Source of the DNA: Gnetum montanum
Lineage: Eukaryota; Streptophyta; Gnetopsida; Gnetales; Gnetaceae
Assembly: GCA_015680685.1 (NCBI GenBank)
Contig: MNCI01019113.1
Coordinates: 805,735 to 869,734, forward strand
DNA length: 64,000 bases
Reading direction: 5' to 3'
This document shows positions 34,915 to 47,329 of this stretch, piece by piece (within the stretch, counting starts at the first letter, position 1; each line of letters begins with the position of its first letter). Below the pieces are notes generated by a model. That model was not told where the DNA came from, made no database searches, and saw only the letters and a program-made list of their open reading frames with translations. The translations under genes and the position numbers were made by a program.

Positions 34915-37900
34915 TTGTGAATAAAGTGAAGGAAAACTATTTTTTGAATTAAGATAATTATAATTATAATCTTTATGTTTATTTTATAACTTTGATATTA
35001 CATTATTTATGTTGTGATATACTATAGTATTTATTATTTAACTTCATATATCTATAGAGTTGTATGTATAAATTATTATTTATCTCCAATCCTTTTATTG
35101 TTGTTAATATCTAGGTCACATATAGTTAACACTACCTAAAGATATTCACCTAATACTATAACTATATGTATAAGGATGTGTGAGGAGGAGGAGATGTATT
35201 TTTTGTTAGAAACTATGGTATTTAGAATGAGAGTAACCAAGTTCACTAAATAGAATTCTAACACTTTATAGTTGTACAAACCCTGAGTATGAAGTACTGT
35301 ATGAACCATAGTTATAATATATAATGGATAATTAAAAGCTAAGATATTTCAACAAATTATTATATGTATCTAAGAACTCATACTAAACATAATAATAAAA
35401 GCATATGAATAGACACATCATAATGACATCAAACTACGTACATAAACATCGATGGTTGCATCTCCAGATGGTTAGAGACAAAGGAATAAACACAAATTGA
35501 GGGCTATAAAGATAGAGATCTCTAGATATGAGATAGTGTTTAATAGAGAATAATAAAAAAGATAATCATAAAAAGAACACCCTACACTTATGGTCTATAA
35601 GGACACACTTGAAGATGTGCATGTCTCTTTTATCAATAAACTATCCAAAACATCTCCTCTTATTACACTAATACCAAGGAATATGTCCCATTACAATGTT
35701 CATACTTTTTGATAACTAATCATAAATAAAATTGATTAGTCTCTTAATATAAACCATCATGATTATACATCCAAGTATAAGTCACACACATTGAGGTTGA
35801 TAACAACACTCATTTCTTAACACTTCCTCTCAAAGTTAACATGGTAATAACTTTAATGAAGCACTGTAGCTTCATGTTTAATTTTACAACTTCTCTATGG
35901 TCATAAAACTTACATCTAATCATATATAGTAAGATAAATTTTTGGAAGAACTTGATTTTCTAACTTGCTTTTCCTTAATATTACATTCATGTTTGAACAT
36001 ATTCTTTTACATCATAATTATGACAAGTCATAACAATTTCATCTTTAAGGATCCTTACTAATTTCCATTTCATTTTTGGCAACTATAACTATCATCAAGT
36101 TATGTATTTTCTTCAATCCAATGAAGTTATTCATCAAGACTACAAGAAAATATTGACAGTTATGGTACTAAGTATATCTTGCTTTCTTAGTTATATCTCC
36201 ATAATTATAATGGTTCCTTGAAATGGAGAAAGAAGAAGCTTAAATGAAAAAATAAAATTATTAAGGATTATTTCTCTAGAGATTTAAATAAGACATGAAG
36301 TAACAAATACTACTTAATAGAGATAAAGTATAATACAAAGCCATAGAACTTCATAAAATATCATCAGCATAACCTATTGAAAACAGTGATGCATTTATTT
36401 ATCAATCTCAAATTAATTATAACATCATATTCATAAATTTCAAGATCATCTTCAATTTTAAGTAACAACCTTTTTTTTTTTTGGAATTCTTAGGTTAGTA
36501 TTCTTACCTTATGATTCTGTGCATCTTGATTCCTTGGATGTTTTTTCTATGAATTTTAGTTATACTTATTAGTTAGTTTGAACTTTTAGCATTATATTTT
36601 TATGCTCATGTATATTTAATTTTATGCATTATTAATTATATATTCAACTAGTGTGCACCAACCTAGTGGATGATTTTGGTAGACTTTTTCATGGAGGTTA
36701 TGATATGGACATGTGATGGCATGATCGAGTTTTGTGAGCATGATATTCTTGATAATTAAATTAATTATTAACATGTATTAATTTTAATAAAAGTATATTT
36801 GGTATGGCTTGTTGGCTTGTGGGAGCTCTATATAAGTTATGAAAGGTTTCCTAGTAGTTTTCTTTATTTAAAATTATAATTTTAGAATTAGGATTAGATT
36901 CCTACATTTGTGACTTTAGTATTTTTCTATTAAAAATCCCACACTTCATTCTTTTAGATACTTTGGCATTCATTTTCTTCGATGTAGAAGCATTTTTGGA
37001 TTGGAAATTATAGCAAGATTAATAAGGTTTACTAGTTTCTGTGCACATGATTCATGTGTGAGTGCATAGTTATGATCATGCATTCTTTCTGTAGATTTAT
37101 GCTTCCTAATCCAAGTGAGTTATCTTGGCATTTTCTCATGTTTGTTTTAGTTCTTAGATTTTATGCATTATCAAGATGGATTAGGTTTTGTTATAATTTA
37201 CTTCAGATTTGTATGTAATTATGAGTGGATTGGGTCTTTCTGTGAATAATTAGAATCATTTTATTTTGTATGCTTTATTCACACTCTTCATATCACTAGA
37301 ATATACTATTTTGTCAATTGCTTAGGATTTTGACTTTATAATAATTCAATATAACAACCATTTCAAGATTAGGTATTATGTGTTAGTCTCCCATTTCCTT
37401 GTCATTAGATTCATCTTATTTTAGATCCAATTAGATTTTGATAGTTTCACTAAATTTTGAGTTATCATTGTTCTATGAGTTTAAACAATTTCCTAGGGTT
37501 TAGAACCTTTGTTTAACTTTTAATTTAACTAATACATTCTTTCTTGAATTAAATTTCTATTAATATCCCCTATTTCATCTCTATAGTATCATTATTATCC
37601 CTTGTTAATTTAAGATCATTAGGACTTCATTTCATATCAATATTTTTCATCTTGGGTTTTACATTGAAATCATAAGTTAACCATAGGTTGTGATGAGACT
37701 CTCAACTCTAATCATGAATCATGGTTAGGCAGTGATCTCCAATCATAGGTTGTGGTCATATTATGATTAATTCTTTTACCTTCGTTTATAATTTTGGTCT
37801 CTATTTACAAAAAACCTACAATCCCACCAGTCATGATCATCCACCACAAGTGATGATGAAGTTGTGATCAAGAATTTTTTATCATTTTTGTTGTTTTGAG

Positions 37901-39339
37901 ATATCCTAAGTAATTTATAGTTAACCACATATTTTGCTCTAGTTGTGGCCATCCACCACAAGTCATGGTTAAGTTAGATTTTCTATAGTTTCTGTTAATG
38001 ATCTTTCTGAGTAAACCATGAGTCATGATGAGTCCCATGAGTTATAGTGAGGTCATGATGTCATGATTTTGTTGTTTTGGGTTTTTTTTTATCATTGAAA
38101 CTTATGTTAACACATTTTGGTATGTTTGGATATGATTTAATACCATTTTTTTGGATGGGAATATACTGGATTGTTGGATTTGATCTTGAAGTTAGTTGTT
38201 GGATTTTCAATTTTTTGGAATTGTTAACCTATTTGTTGTGTCCCTCCATCATTAATGTTTAGTATGTACTTATTTAAATTCTTAAATGCTTATTATTTTT
38301 CAAGAGCTAGCATCAAGTTGTATGGCCAAATGAAGATGAGCTTCCTAGAAATGTTTGGTATTTAACCCCTGTTTGGATGCATCAGTGTGACTCTTACTAT
38401 AGGCCCCATCTTGCAATAGAAAGTGATCTATGATTTGGTGGTCCTTTGTTCGATGCCTTCAAAACATTAGAGGTAAGTCTTGGATGGTACCTCTAGCACC
38501 AATTTTTTGATTTTAGACTAATAAGAAAATCAATGTGCATGATAGTTTGGCATTTGGTTTGAAAAGTACTCATGACAGAAATTCATACATTTGAAACTAA
38601 GTGTGATGCATGCTAGCCTTCTTTTTTGTAAGTTGATGGATTTGAGTGGATAATCCTCTTTAATTTGATTAAACATTTGTTTGATGTCTAGATCTATGTA
38701 TGATGTGTAATCCATGTTATTTGATTTATTTTTGTTTTACTAACATGTGTTATATGCTAGCATGCCTTCACTTAGCCACCATGAGACTTTCTCTTAGATC
38801 AACCAAAGGAGGTGCTAAGATTTCTCACTCAATTTATACTAACTCCTTATTTTATTTCTAGTTCATAAAGGTTAGTTAGAGAAACGAGATCTCTTCATAT
38901 TTGCTGGTAATTTTTGGATACTATGCATGTTTATTTTCAACACTAGACTATTATCTATTTTTCATATTATGACATTTTCTAGGCATGTAATATTATATTT
39001 CTTTATTATGCATTATGAATTTGGATTCTAAATATTTTTATGTGCTATTTTTGGATATTTATACCTATGCATTATTATCATATTCATATGCTATAGTAAT
39101 TATTTTCAGTTTAGTAGTACCTTTTAGTTTGCTAATTTATATATTTGAATTTTCTAGTATTTCGTATGATCTTTTGCTATTATTTTCTTTTCTTTCCTTT
39201 TGATCATGGTATCATCGTAAATTTTCTTTTGCTTTCTTGTCAATACATTAGTTCATTTCAATCTTTAGTTTTTCCTTGAGATGATCAATCAATTATCATG
39301 AATTCTATACCCAACATAATGCCCCCTAATATAAGGCTA
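34915..39339. other. Cop-2 3' LTR start, then unassigned AT-rich sequence
   Basis: The 3' LTR of Cop-2 should start at about 34915, but no partner LTR is in the window, so its end cannot be set. The rest has no recognised gene. A T run lies near 36468-36481. At 37680-38060 words like ACCACAAGTCATGGTTAAGT and CATGAGTCATGATGAGTC recur irregularly. Confidence 0.4.
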
Positions 39340-40130
39340 GGAATAGGATGTTAAAATTGACTTTCTCTATAGTTTGGAAAGGAGGCTTGAACACTTTATT
39401 TACTATAACCATAGAAGAGTGATAAGAGAAAGAATGGGAAGTAGCAGAGGAAGAGGTATCAACCATGGCCTCTAATTTGGTCATGATTGCCCACTCATGT
39501 ACATTTCTATCCATGCTTAAGAAAGGATCATGAATAGTGAAATTGTTTAAGATAATTATATTCAAAACTTACCTACATACTTAGCAATTTTAAATGTGTC
39601 TATCAATGATTTGTCTTACTAAAGTTGTTGGTGAATCTTCTTCTTAGCTTCTAAGGTCTTTAGAATCTTCTCCTTTTCTTTCTAAAACTTCTTCTTTCCT
39701 TTGAATTCCATATCAAAATTCTACTTCATAGTTGCAAGACTTTGTACTAAAAACTTCTCTACAGATAGAGCCTTATTCTTGTCAATGATTGTAGAGGCCA
39801 ACTTCCCCTATAATTGTTTTACCTTATCCTTCATCATTTATAACCAGACAATATCAACCATGATAAGTGGAAGGTCCTTGGAATTCTTCAGCAGTAGAAG
39901 ACAATTCTTGACTTGTCTTTCCTTCTCTAGTAGTTATCAACTTCTCCTTTTATACTCTTTAAATTACTTCATGATGGAGCTATTCAATATTCCTTGGAGT
40001 TCTAGGTACTTGAGTTTTAAATTTAACTCATCCACTTATGCTAACAGATCATGGTGGGTGGACTACGCTTTATCCAAATCCTCCTCTCCAATCACACTTA
40101 TCATATAACAAGTTGTAACATAGTAGTATG
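39340..40130 (-). pseudogene. Unrecognised coiled-coil pseudogene
   Basis: Minus-strand reading is unusually rich in Lys, Glu and Leu over ~260 codons with several stops: DELNLKLKYLELQG, MKDKVKQL, IIDKNKALSVEKFLVQSL, KEKEKILKTLEAKKKIHQQL, then an open 79-codon stretch (39326-39565) with EWAIMTKLEAMVDTSSSATS. This looks like a broken coiled-coil protein, in style like the second ORF of Ath-1/Ath-2, but no collinear match was found. No LTR pair could be tied to it. Confidence 0.4.
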
Positions 40131-40885
40131 AATAGACCAAAGAGAGAAATACCTTATTATCAAGAAAGGTAACAATTAAATGTTATGAAAACTATTGTAC
40201 ATCTACCACAATTTTCTTCATGACTGATAAGGATACCACTAATCATTACCAATGGGATTGTATCATACAAAACATAGTATGATCCAGTCATTAACTTCAA
40301 AGACAATGTTGAGTGGATTGTCAAGAACACTCATGTATGTCATTGTGTTTAATAAATATACAAGATGTTATGTTACATATAATACATAGAAAACCCATGT
40401 TGCCATGATTGGAGAAAAGAGAGAACATTTATAATTTTATATTTTATAAGTTTTATGTATTTTATAAAAATAATTCAAAAAATAAGAAACACATCTAAAA
40501 TGTAATCCCTATAGGAAAAAGTGGTAATGTTCACACATGCACATAGTTGAAGATATTACCTCTTGTATCAAAATCTTCATTTATGTTTTATGTTAACACT
40601 TTATCTATTTCACCATTATACACTATATACTTTTTTTTAGCACCATCATAGTGTTCCACTATCATGATGTTACATTATTTCTATTTATCTAATTAACATT
40701 TGCTAATTTCCTTATTAGTACTTAGTTTTAACCGTTGCTAGCAGTTGTGACTAGTCATATTATTTTACATAATGTTCCATGTATCTTAAATATCAAGTTG
40801 AGGTGTTTAATGTATGTCTTAGTTCTCTCCTCTCCAAGATCATGGTTGTTTTGTGTTGTTCATCATTGATCTTGTAAAATTCACA
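40131..40885 (+). other. Probable 5' LTR end of Cop-3 and unassigned sequence
   Basis: The LTR must end at about 40883-40885 (...AAAATTCACA) because the primer site follows. Its start could not be placed; no second copy is in the window. Confidence 0.4.
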
Positions 40886-40897
40886 TGGTATCAAAGC
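40886..40897 (+). other. Primer binding site of Cop-3 (Met tRNA)
   Basis: TGGTATCAAAGC, one base off the plant Copia primer site TGGTATCAGAGC, followed within about 80 bases by Copia gag. Confidence 0.75.
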
Positions 40898-40959
40898 AAG
40901 ACGATGAGTAATTGTTTAATCAAAGCTGAGAATCGGTCATCATAAGAATAAAATATTAT

Positions 40960-41960
40960 GTCCCATTGTCTAAGAGTAAAGTGTTAAAAGCTTTAAATTA
41001 TCATATATGAAAACTACAAATGAGATTTCTACTATGGAAAAATGATTTGAAAGGAACTCTTATATGAACCACCATAGTGAATGGTGACAATATGATGGTG
41101 TAGATGCTAATTGTATTGTATTCAGTGATTTTGTTCAATTGGTGAAGAGACAAGATTCTACATATAAGATGTGGAAAAATCTGGATAAAGTGTTTGAATT
41201 TAAGGATGAGTCAAAATTAGTTTCACTTCAAAGTCAATTGAATTCACTCAATCTAAAAGAAGATGAACCTATAGCCATGCTTATTTAGAAAGTATTTGTA
41301 CTTCAAGCTAACTTGCAAGCACAAGGTATAAGAGTATCAAATAAAATAATAAACTTTTTCTTACTATAGATGTTATCATCATTGTCCTATGTCTTCAAAA
41401 AAAAACTATGAAGAATATCAAGAAGATCTACACCATGATAGAGTTGTACGTAGATATCCTTGAAGAACAAGTAGAGATGAATGTGTACATCTTAATAGTA
41501 GAATCAAACTCTCAAGCAATGATGATGAAATTAGAAGGTGATTAGAAAGAGAGAGAGTATCAAGAAACTATTATATTTGTAAAAAGGAGGGTAGTCATGA
41601 CACAAATCATTATTATGATAATCCAAATTATCCTAAAGCCAAAGCCATGACAAAAGGCAAGCTAATACATTTGTTAAAAACTAGGTGAAAATGCTAAATA
41701 AGAAAAATGAAAAATCATTTGAATTAAGGCTAAAAACTAGGAAAGAGACTTAGCCTCCCACCATGGATTTTAATGCCCTCATGATGAATGACATCTCAGA
41801 ATATTCCATCTATATTGATTTTCAAGCTTCACAATATTTTGTAGAAAATTTGTCTTTATTAAAGAACATAAAGAATATGTCTAATTTACATTATGTAAAA
41901 AGTAAAGATGCATCAATTAAAATAGTTAAATTTGTATCCTTTTTCAAATTTTTATTTCTC
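40960..41960 (+). pseudogene. gag: Cop-3: Copia Gag and start of protease
   Basis: Gag core at about 41150-41330: MWKNLDKVFEFKDESKLVSL, QSQLNSLNLKEDEPIAML, LQANLQAQG, the UBN2-type pattern of short Copia Gags. A zinc-knuckle remnant (YICKKEGSHDTNHYYDNP) is near 41570-41625. Protease begins at about 41790: IYIDFQASQYFVENLSLLKN, where the D-S-G-A-S active site is decayed to DFQAS. The element is cut off near 41960 and SINE-like sequence follows. Integrase and RT were not found. Confidence 0.75.
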
Positions 41961-41984
41961 CTTAATTTTTGTTAGACGTTTTTA

Positions 41985-42110
41985 GTGTGAATATTAAAAC
42001 CTTAAAAATTTTTTAATAATATTTTCTCCTAAGATATATAGTCAATTAGAACCTATAACTTAACATTTCCTACTAGAATTAAATACATAATTTGAAGCTT
42101 TCAAATTAAG
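41985..42110 (-). repeat. SINE-like copy, truncated
   Basis: Reverse strand shares GGTTCTAATTGACTATATAT...TTAAGGTTTTAATATT with the copies at 42120-42270 and 61860-61985; only a decayed B-box-like end remains. Confidence 0.45.
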
Positions 42111-42119
42111 AGGTGTTGG

Positions 42120-42312
42120 AAGTCAAAAATAATTGTAATATAAGTACACCCCAACATATATAGTCTAATTAAAACTTTATAACTTAGCATTACCCAATGA
42201 AATTGAACCCATGACTTGGAGTTTTCAAATCAAAAGTTTTCCCCTAGGCTAACACCTCATTATTAAGCCTCCAAATCAAGAGACTTACTAGTAGGCTAAT
42301 ACCTCATTGTTA
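42120..42312 (-). repeat. tRNA-derived SINE-like copy with duplicated head
   Basis: On the reverse strand: GAGGTGTTAGCCTAGGGG (A-box-like), then GTCATGGGTTCAATTTC (B-box-like), then a tail TGCTAAGTTATAAAGTTTTA. A second A-box segment GAGGTATTAGCCTACTAG (42270-42310) lies just upstream, a partial head duplication. Box spacing and tail shared with other copies support a SINE. Confidence 0.5.
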
Positions 42313-42404
42313 CACATTAACTATAGTCTATCAAACATGTCTGATTTTTGTCCATGAATGGAATATCATGATTAGTTATAAGGATACATGATTGTAGGCA
42401 TTAT

Positions 42405-42550
42405 GTTAGGATGGTGTGTTAGCCTAAAGGTAAGAGTCTTAGCTTGGTAACCCTAGGTCACAAGTTTAAATCTACTAGGCAGCACTAAGTTATAAATTTA
42501 AAAACAATTCATATGAAATTTTGAAACTAGTCTAATAGATCTAAGGAATC
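42405..42550 (+). repeat. tRNA-derived SINE-like copy
   Basis: TGTGTTAGCCTAAAGGTAAG (A-box-like), then GGTCACAAGTTTAAATCTAC (B-box-like), then CACTAAGTTATAA as in the other copies. Not a working tRNA gene: no cloverleaf and the B box is decayed. Confidence 0.5.
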
Positions 42551-43086
42551 ACAGTAGACGTAAGCAAAAGATGTCAATTTGAGTTTCATATAATTACCAT
42601 GACACATACACCACATCTACTAATTAATAATAACCAAGTTTACAAAATTAAACTCCAAGAATTTTGGTAAGAGACTAAAAAAGTGATGTGATCATCTTGT
42701 AATTCAAAATACTATATATAGGCACATGCTTAGATAATGTCAATAATACATTGTTAATGTGACTTGGATCATGTCAATGATGGATCATTGATATGGTCTC
42801 TCTTAACTATGCTAACATTTGCTTTCTAAATGTTATATTATGATAGCTAGCTTAGTTTTTCAAGGTTTACATATTATATTATGTTAAAAATAATAGTGTT
42901 GCTAATGATAGATGGTTCAAGTAGTTAGCTCATTATTTTGTTAAATAAGAGGTTGTCAATTTGAGTTACACTTAAAGTATTATTATATTTCTCTCTAATT
43001 CTTCTAAATTATCATTTTGGCTATGTTTATTAGGTTATACTTATAGTCATTCTTCTAGGTTCAACACCGCTTCTAAATATGCTAAT
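42551..43086. other. Unassigned sequence left of Ath-2
   Basis: AT-rich, no feature seen. Its last five bases, CTAAT (43082-43086), are the left duplication of Ath-2. Confidence 0.5.
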
Positions 43087-43971
43087 TGATAAATCATGAA
43101 TTAACTATGTGATTAGGCCTCATTGACTAGGCCCCATCGACACATGATTTGATGTGTTGACGTGGCCCCATCAACATAGTGTTTATTTTTTCCTATAAAT
43201 ATGTGCTCACCTACCATGTTTAGGAGATGTCTTATCAGAGTTGTAGCAGAGCTCTTACAGTTTTGTCATTTGAAAGTTAGAATATTTTTCTAAGTACTTG
43301 CAATAGGAGTCAAGACTGTATGGATCTTTATTCGAGCACTATTGTACCTAAGCATAGTAGTGTGTGTGGCAATAAAGAAGAGCTTTTTCATAAACCTTGC
43401 AGCACTTAGAAATGGATTAATTATTTATTTATGCATTTAATGTTTTATGCAATGTCCTTTAATGCTATAAGTAATTAAATAATTAATTAGGATAAGCTAA
43501 GCTAAACTAACCTAGATTAAGTAGTGATTAATTAAGCACATAAGTATGACCACTTTAAGCATATGCTCGGCACTTGGTAATCCTAGTAATGCTTAACATT
43601 TGATAACCTGGTAGTGCTAAACATGTTTAAGATGTGTACGGCAAGTAGGAATGAATGCTTATGTTAGGATTAGTTAGGTGTAGTTAGTTAGATTAAATTA
43701 GTAATTAAATTACTTCATTTTTTCATCCTTTATTTTAAGCATCCAAAATGTAAAATATAAAAAATAATAAAAATAATATGCCTCGATTAGACTTAACCAT
43801 ACTTGTGTACATCACAAGTGTAATTGGAAAAATAATGAATGACAGTTAGGGTAACTTCACTTCCCAGAGACTAATGTACCAGAAGACATAGAATCCATGG
43901 AATGTGACCAAATCATGCATGAACACTTAGTGATTCATATGGTTGAGCGTAGGGGTATTCGCCCCTCATCA
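43087..43971 (+). repeat. 5' LTR of Ath-2
   Basis: TGATAAATCATGAATT...CCCCTCATCA. U3 has GACTAGGCCCCATCGACACA-type words; TATA (CCTATAAATATG) is near 43192. U5 shares the primer-adjacent GATTCATATGGTTGAGC with all other family LTRs. Confidence 0.9.
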
Positions 43972-43990
43972 TTGGTGCCATTACCAGGGA
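43972..43990 (+). other. Primer binding site of Ath-2 (Asp-tRNA-like)
   Basis: TTGGTGCCATTACCAGGGA; reading A for G and T for C (CpG decay) gives the Asp-tRNA complement TGGCGCCGTTGCCGGGGA. Confidence 0.8.
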
Positions 43991-44114
43991 TTCTTTTCGT
44001 TAAAATATGCACTATCTAGGCATAGTGAAAATAATTAACATTGTTGGATGAACCCTAAGGTCAAAATCATTTTCAAAATAAATATAATAATTTAAGCACA
44101 CTAATATTTATTGA

Positions 44115-46530
44115 AATTTCAAAATTTCTTCTTCTCATAGGTTTGATGATACTAAACCACTAGTGCCTTAAGAATGCAAGGTGGTATATACTCATCCAGA
44201 TGAGTATGTATCTGATTTCACTTTCATCTTGCATCAAGATGAACAACTGCAATGGAGAGATATGGAGGGAAATATTGTAATGCCTTCAAATCAATCTATG
44301 CTTGGGATGTTGCTCCAAACTCTTAGGAGATTGGACATCTAGGATCTTCAAGAAGAGTATGTTATGTATGACTATGAAAAATGGGACTACCGTCCCACTG
44401 AAACACAATGCAAGAGAGATCAACACTAGGAGAAGCACAATGAGGCTTGTTCTTGCTCAACCAAAATCATAATGAGGATCCTCCCTCTAGGGATTCTCAA
44501 CATGAAGATTCTCCACCCCTTGATATCGATGATGGGGGATTGAATCTGAAGCTACAATCCACTATCAACAATCTGGGTTCAGGAAAAAGTAGGAATCCAA
44601 GCAAGGGCTCAGGCAAGCATCAAAATGATAAGAAAGTTAATGAATGTGACCAAAAAAAGTGTAGAGGAGGTGGTAGATACCATGATGGTGAAAATCCTTC
44701 TCCCTCTTCATCCACTTCATCTACATCTTATTCTTCCTCTTCTGGTTTTGACAAATGCTACAGGAAAGACAACCATGATGAAGGTGAACAATGGGACAAT
44801 AACAATAATCACAAAGACCGCCATGAACGAAGGGGTAGCAAAGAACATCATCGATGTCATTGAAATGATTATGATGATGAGCTTCTTTTGGAAACTTAGA
44901 GCATGCTAAAAATTATAGAGGCAATAAAAATTCCAACTAGGCATGTGAAGGATAGCTAGATCAAGCGACTTGACATGAACAATATCCCTAGATTTGAGAG
45001 GGGGTATAACTCTTATTCATAAACACATTTTCAAGCCTTTCATGATGCCGACACCCTACAAAATATTGAAAATGATTGGTAGAAATTAAAGCTATTTACC
45101 AAGACACTCATCAAGAAAGCCAAAAGCTAGTATCGATCCTTAGAGCCAGAATCCATCCGCAGCTGGAGTACAATGCTAGAGTTGTTCAATGATAAATACC
45201 AAACATACTCCTAAGTGTCTAATATGAGAAGGTAGATCCAAGGATGGAAGTAAGGAACACATGAACCCCTGGATGCTATCATGGGAAAAGACTATTCTCT
45301 TATACATTGATGCCCTAGCCATGATTATTCTTAGTGGGAACAACTTTGCCACATTATATATGGACTTGGATTAGAAACAAGAAGGACTCTTGGGGTTTAT
45401 GCCCAAGGAAGACTATCAAAAATTAGAGCCCATTAGAACCAAAGGCCAATAGAGTAGGTAGCAAAAGAAAAAGAAGAATTGAGGAAACAAGAAAGTGCTA
45501 AGGAATATAACAAGGATCCTTTATAAAAAAAAGGGAAGTTTGATTTTGTGACAATGAGGAGGAGTCACAACTTGATGAGGTGGTGTAGCAAAAAACCTTG
45601 CCAATCCAAAAATCTATTTCCAATATATCAACCAAGGTTGATAAATTATGGGACTCTTTGGACGAAAAATTCCAAACTACTCTAAAATTACAAAAGAATC
45701 AAGAGAGCAAAGTAGTAACCATAACCATAGAAGATGGAAAGAAGCTAAACATGCCTACCAAAGGGGTAAGGACAAAGCTATTTTAGTAGAAGAAGTTGTG
45801 AAGATAGAAATAGATGAAAATGGTGGGTGTGACATCTACCAATACAAACATCCTAAAGAATGTTGCCCTATCATGTCACACTTGTAGGAGTCTAAGGTGT
45901 ACACGTTGAATCTTAGACTAGCAAGAAAGCAAGCACCCAAAAGATTACCTTACCCTCAAGGCAATCCAAGGTAGTTCAACCAACAACAATAAGCTTATTA
46001 TCCAAGTGGAGCTCCACCACAATTATATGAGTAGTACCAGTAGTGGCAACACCCACAATCATGGGGGATGCCACCAGCAAGGTAGTAGTATCCTTACAGG
46101 TAGTCAAATCCATATGGATACTATTCAACAACCAATGTCTCCACGTGACTCTTCTAGTCATGCTTTTTCTTAGCACCACTACTACCCCCCATAGTATCAC
46201 AAAACTCATACTTCATCTACTAGAGGGTAAACCCCATATCCCTACCACCCTTCTCATTCTTTAGCACATGCTCCTCCATCCTCAACCAATTTATCTCCTA
46301 CTCCATCAATGTAGGGTGAAATTCCATCACAATGACAACAATGTAATGCACTAAGGCTATCAACCTATAGCCAACTTTCTAGCTAACTGGTTTGGAACCC
46401 AAGTCTTGAAAATGATCATTCTTTTGATCCAATAGTCCTCAAATTCCTCACAAACTAATGTGGCTAGTCATCCTATCTCTCCATCATCCTCTACATCAAA
46501 TCCTTTTAAGATCCCTTCAAACCAAATGCT
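44115..46530 (+). pseudogene. gag: Gag of Ath-2
   Basis: Collinear with Ath-1 Gag and complete in layout, so it shows what the Ath-1 assembly lost. N-terminal block with KVVYTHPDEYVSDFTFILHQ (44190-44250), Ser-rich linker PSPSSSTSSTSYSSSSGF, His/Arg-rich stretch (44800-44860), the Gag core (about 44980-45440), a helix-rich segment with QKSISNISTKVDKLWDSLDE (45600-45660), the zinc-knuckle-like CDIYQYKHPKECCPIMSHL (45830-45886) and a Gln/Pro/Tyr-rich tail. The start codon and several Trp/Gln codons are mutated. Confidence 0.8.
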
Positions 46531-46539
46531 AACTAAGAT

Positions 46540-46935
46540 CCACACTATCATGTTAACCCACGTTGTATCTGATTAGATCAAGGCTGGTAACCTTCCCAAG
46601 AAAAGATCTAACCCTAGAAGTCCTCTTATTTACTTACAGATCATTGGACATGAGCCATGCCTGGCTCTTTTTGATTCAAGTTCTGATGTCAATCTAATTT
46701 CCCATGACATGTACAAAGCATGGAACCTACCACTTCTCAAGAAGAGCAATATCCATCTAGAATTGGTAAACCAGTCAATCACTATTTCTTTAATACTTGT
46801 GAAGGACATTGTAACCATTGTTTTTGGGTGGTCCTATCCTACTGATTTTCTAGTGATCAAAGTTGGCAACTACAAGGAAGACTTCCCTATTATTATGGGA
46901 ATGTCATGGTTGAGTATTGTTGATGCATGAATGGG
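46540..46935 (+). pseudogene. Protease of Ath-2
   Basis: The active-site strand reads LFDSSSDVNLISHDMYKAW; the catalytic Asp remains but the Gly of D-S-G is now Ser. Then KKSNIHLELVNQSIT, FGWSYPTDFLVIKVGNYK and FPIIMGMSWLSIVDA. Longest clean piece is 46709-46930. Confidence 0.75.
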
Positions 46936-47329
46936 CATCGTAGATCCTCCTTGGAAACTTCCAAGGGAAATGAATTTGGAAAGATTAAGAAGAAGAGAGT
47001 TCCATGCATTGTGTATAGTGATACTAAGTGAAAATATGTGTAGAAACTTTGATCTATCAAGAGCACATCCATCAAATAATCTATACAGTGTGTAGATAAA
47101 TCTAAAATCCAAAGGTGCCTGTACACAACAACCACAAAATAGGAGGGCACCCAATGCTAATAGCTCATCTTGGAGGTAGCACACTTTGCATGAAACCTGC
47201 TTAGAGTTTGCCATATTCCTATATTGAAAGCGTGGATAAACTAGAGCAAGTTCATCACCAACTCTTTGATAATGCAAATGATGATACCAATTAGGAAGAG
47301 TTGGAAATCCTTGAAAACTTTATATAAGA

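Noticed and set aside
37680-38060. Recurring CATGAGTCATGATGAGTC-like words as a regulatory array
   Set aside because: Spacing and sequence are too irregular, and no promoter or gene is nearby.
27150-41960. Cop-2 and Cop-3 as two halves of one Copia element
   Set aside because: Their order is reversed (pol end left, gag right on the same strand) and the visible LTR parts do not match.
42405-42550. A functional tRNA gene
   Set aside because: A/B-box-like words are present but no cloverleaf forms and the tail matches dispersed SINE-like copies.
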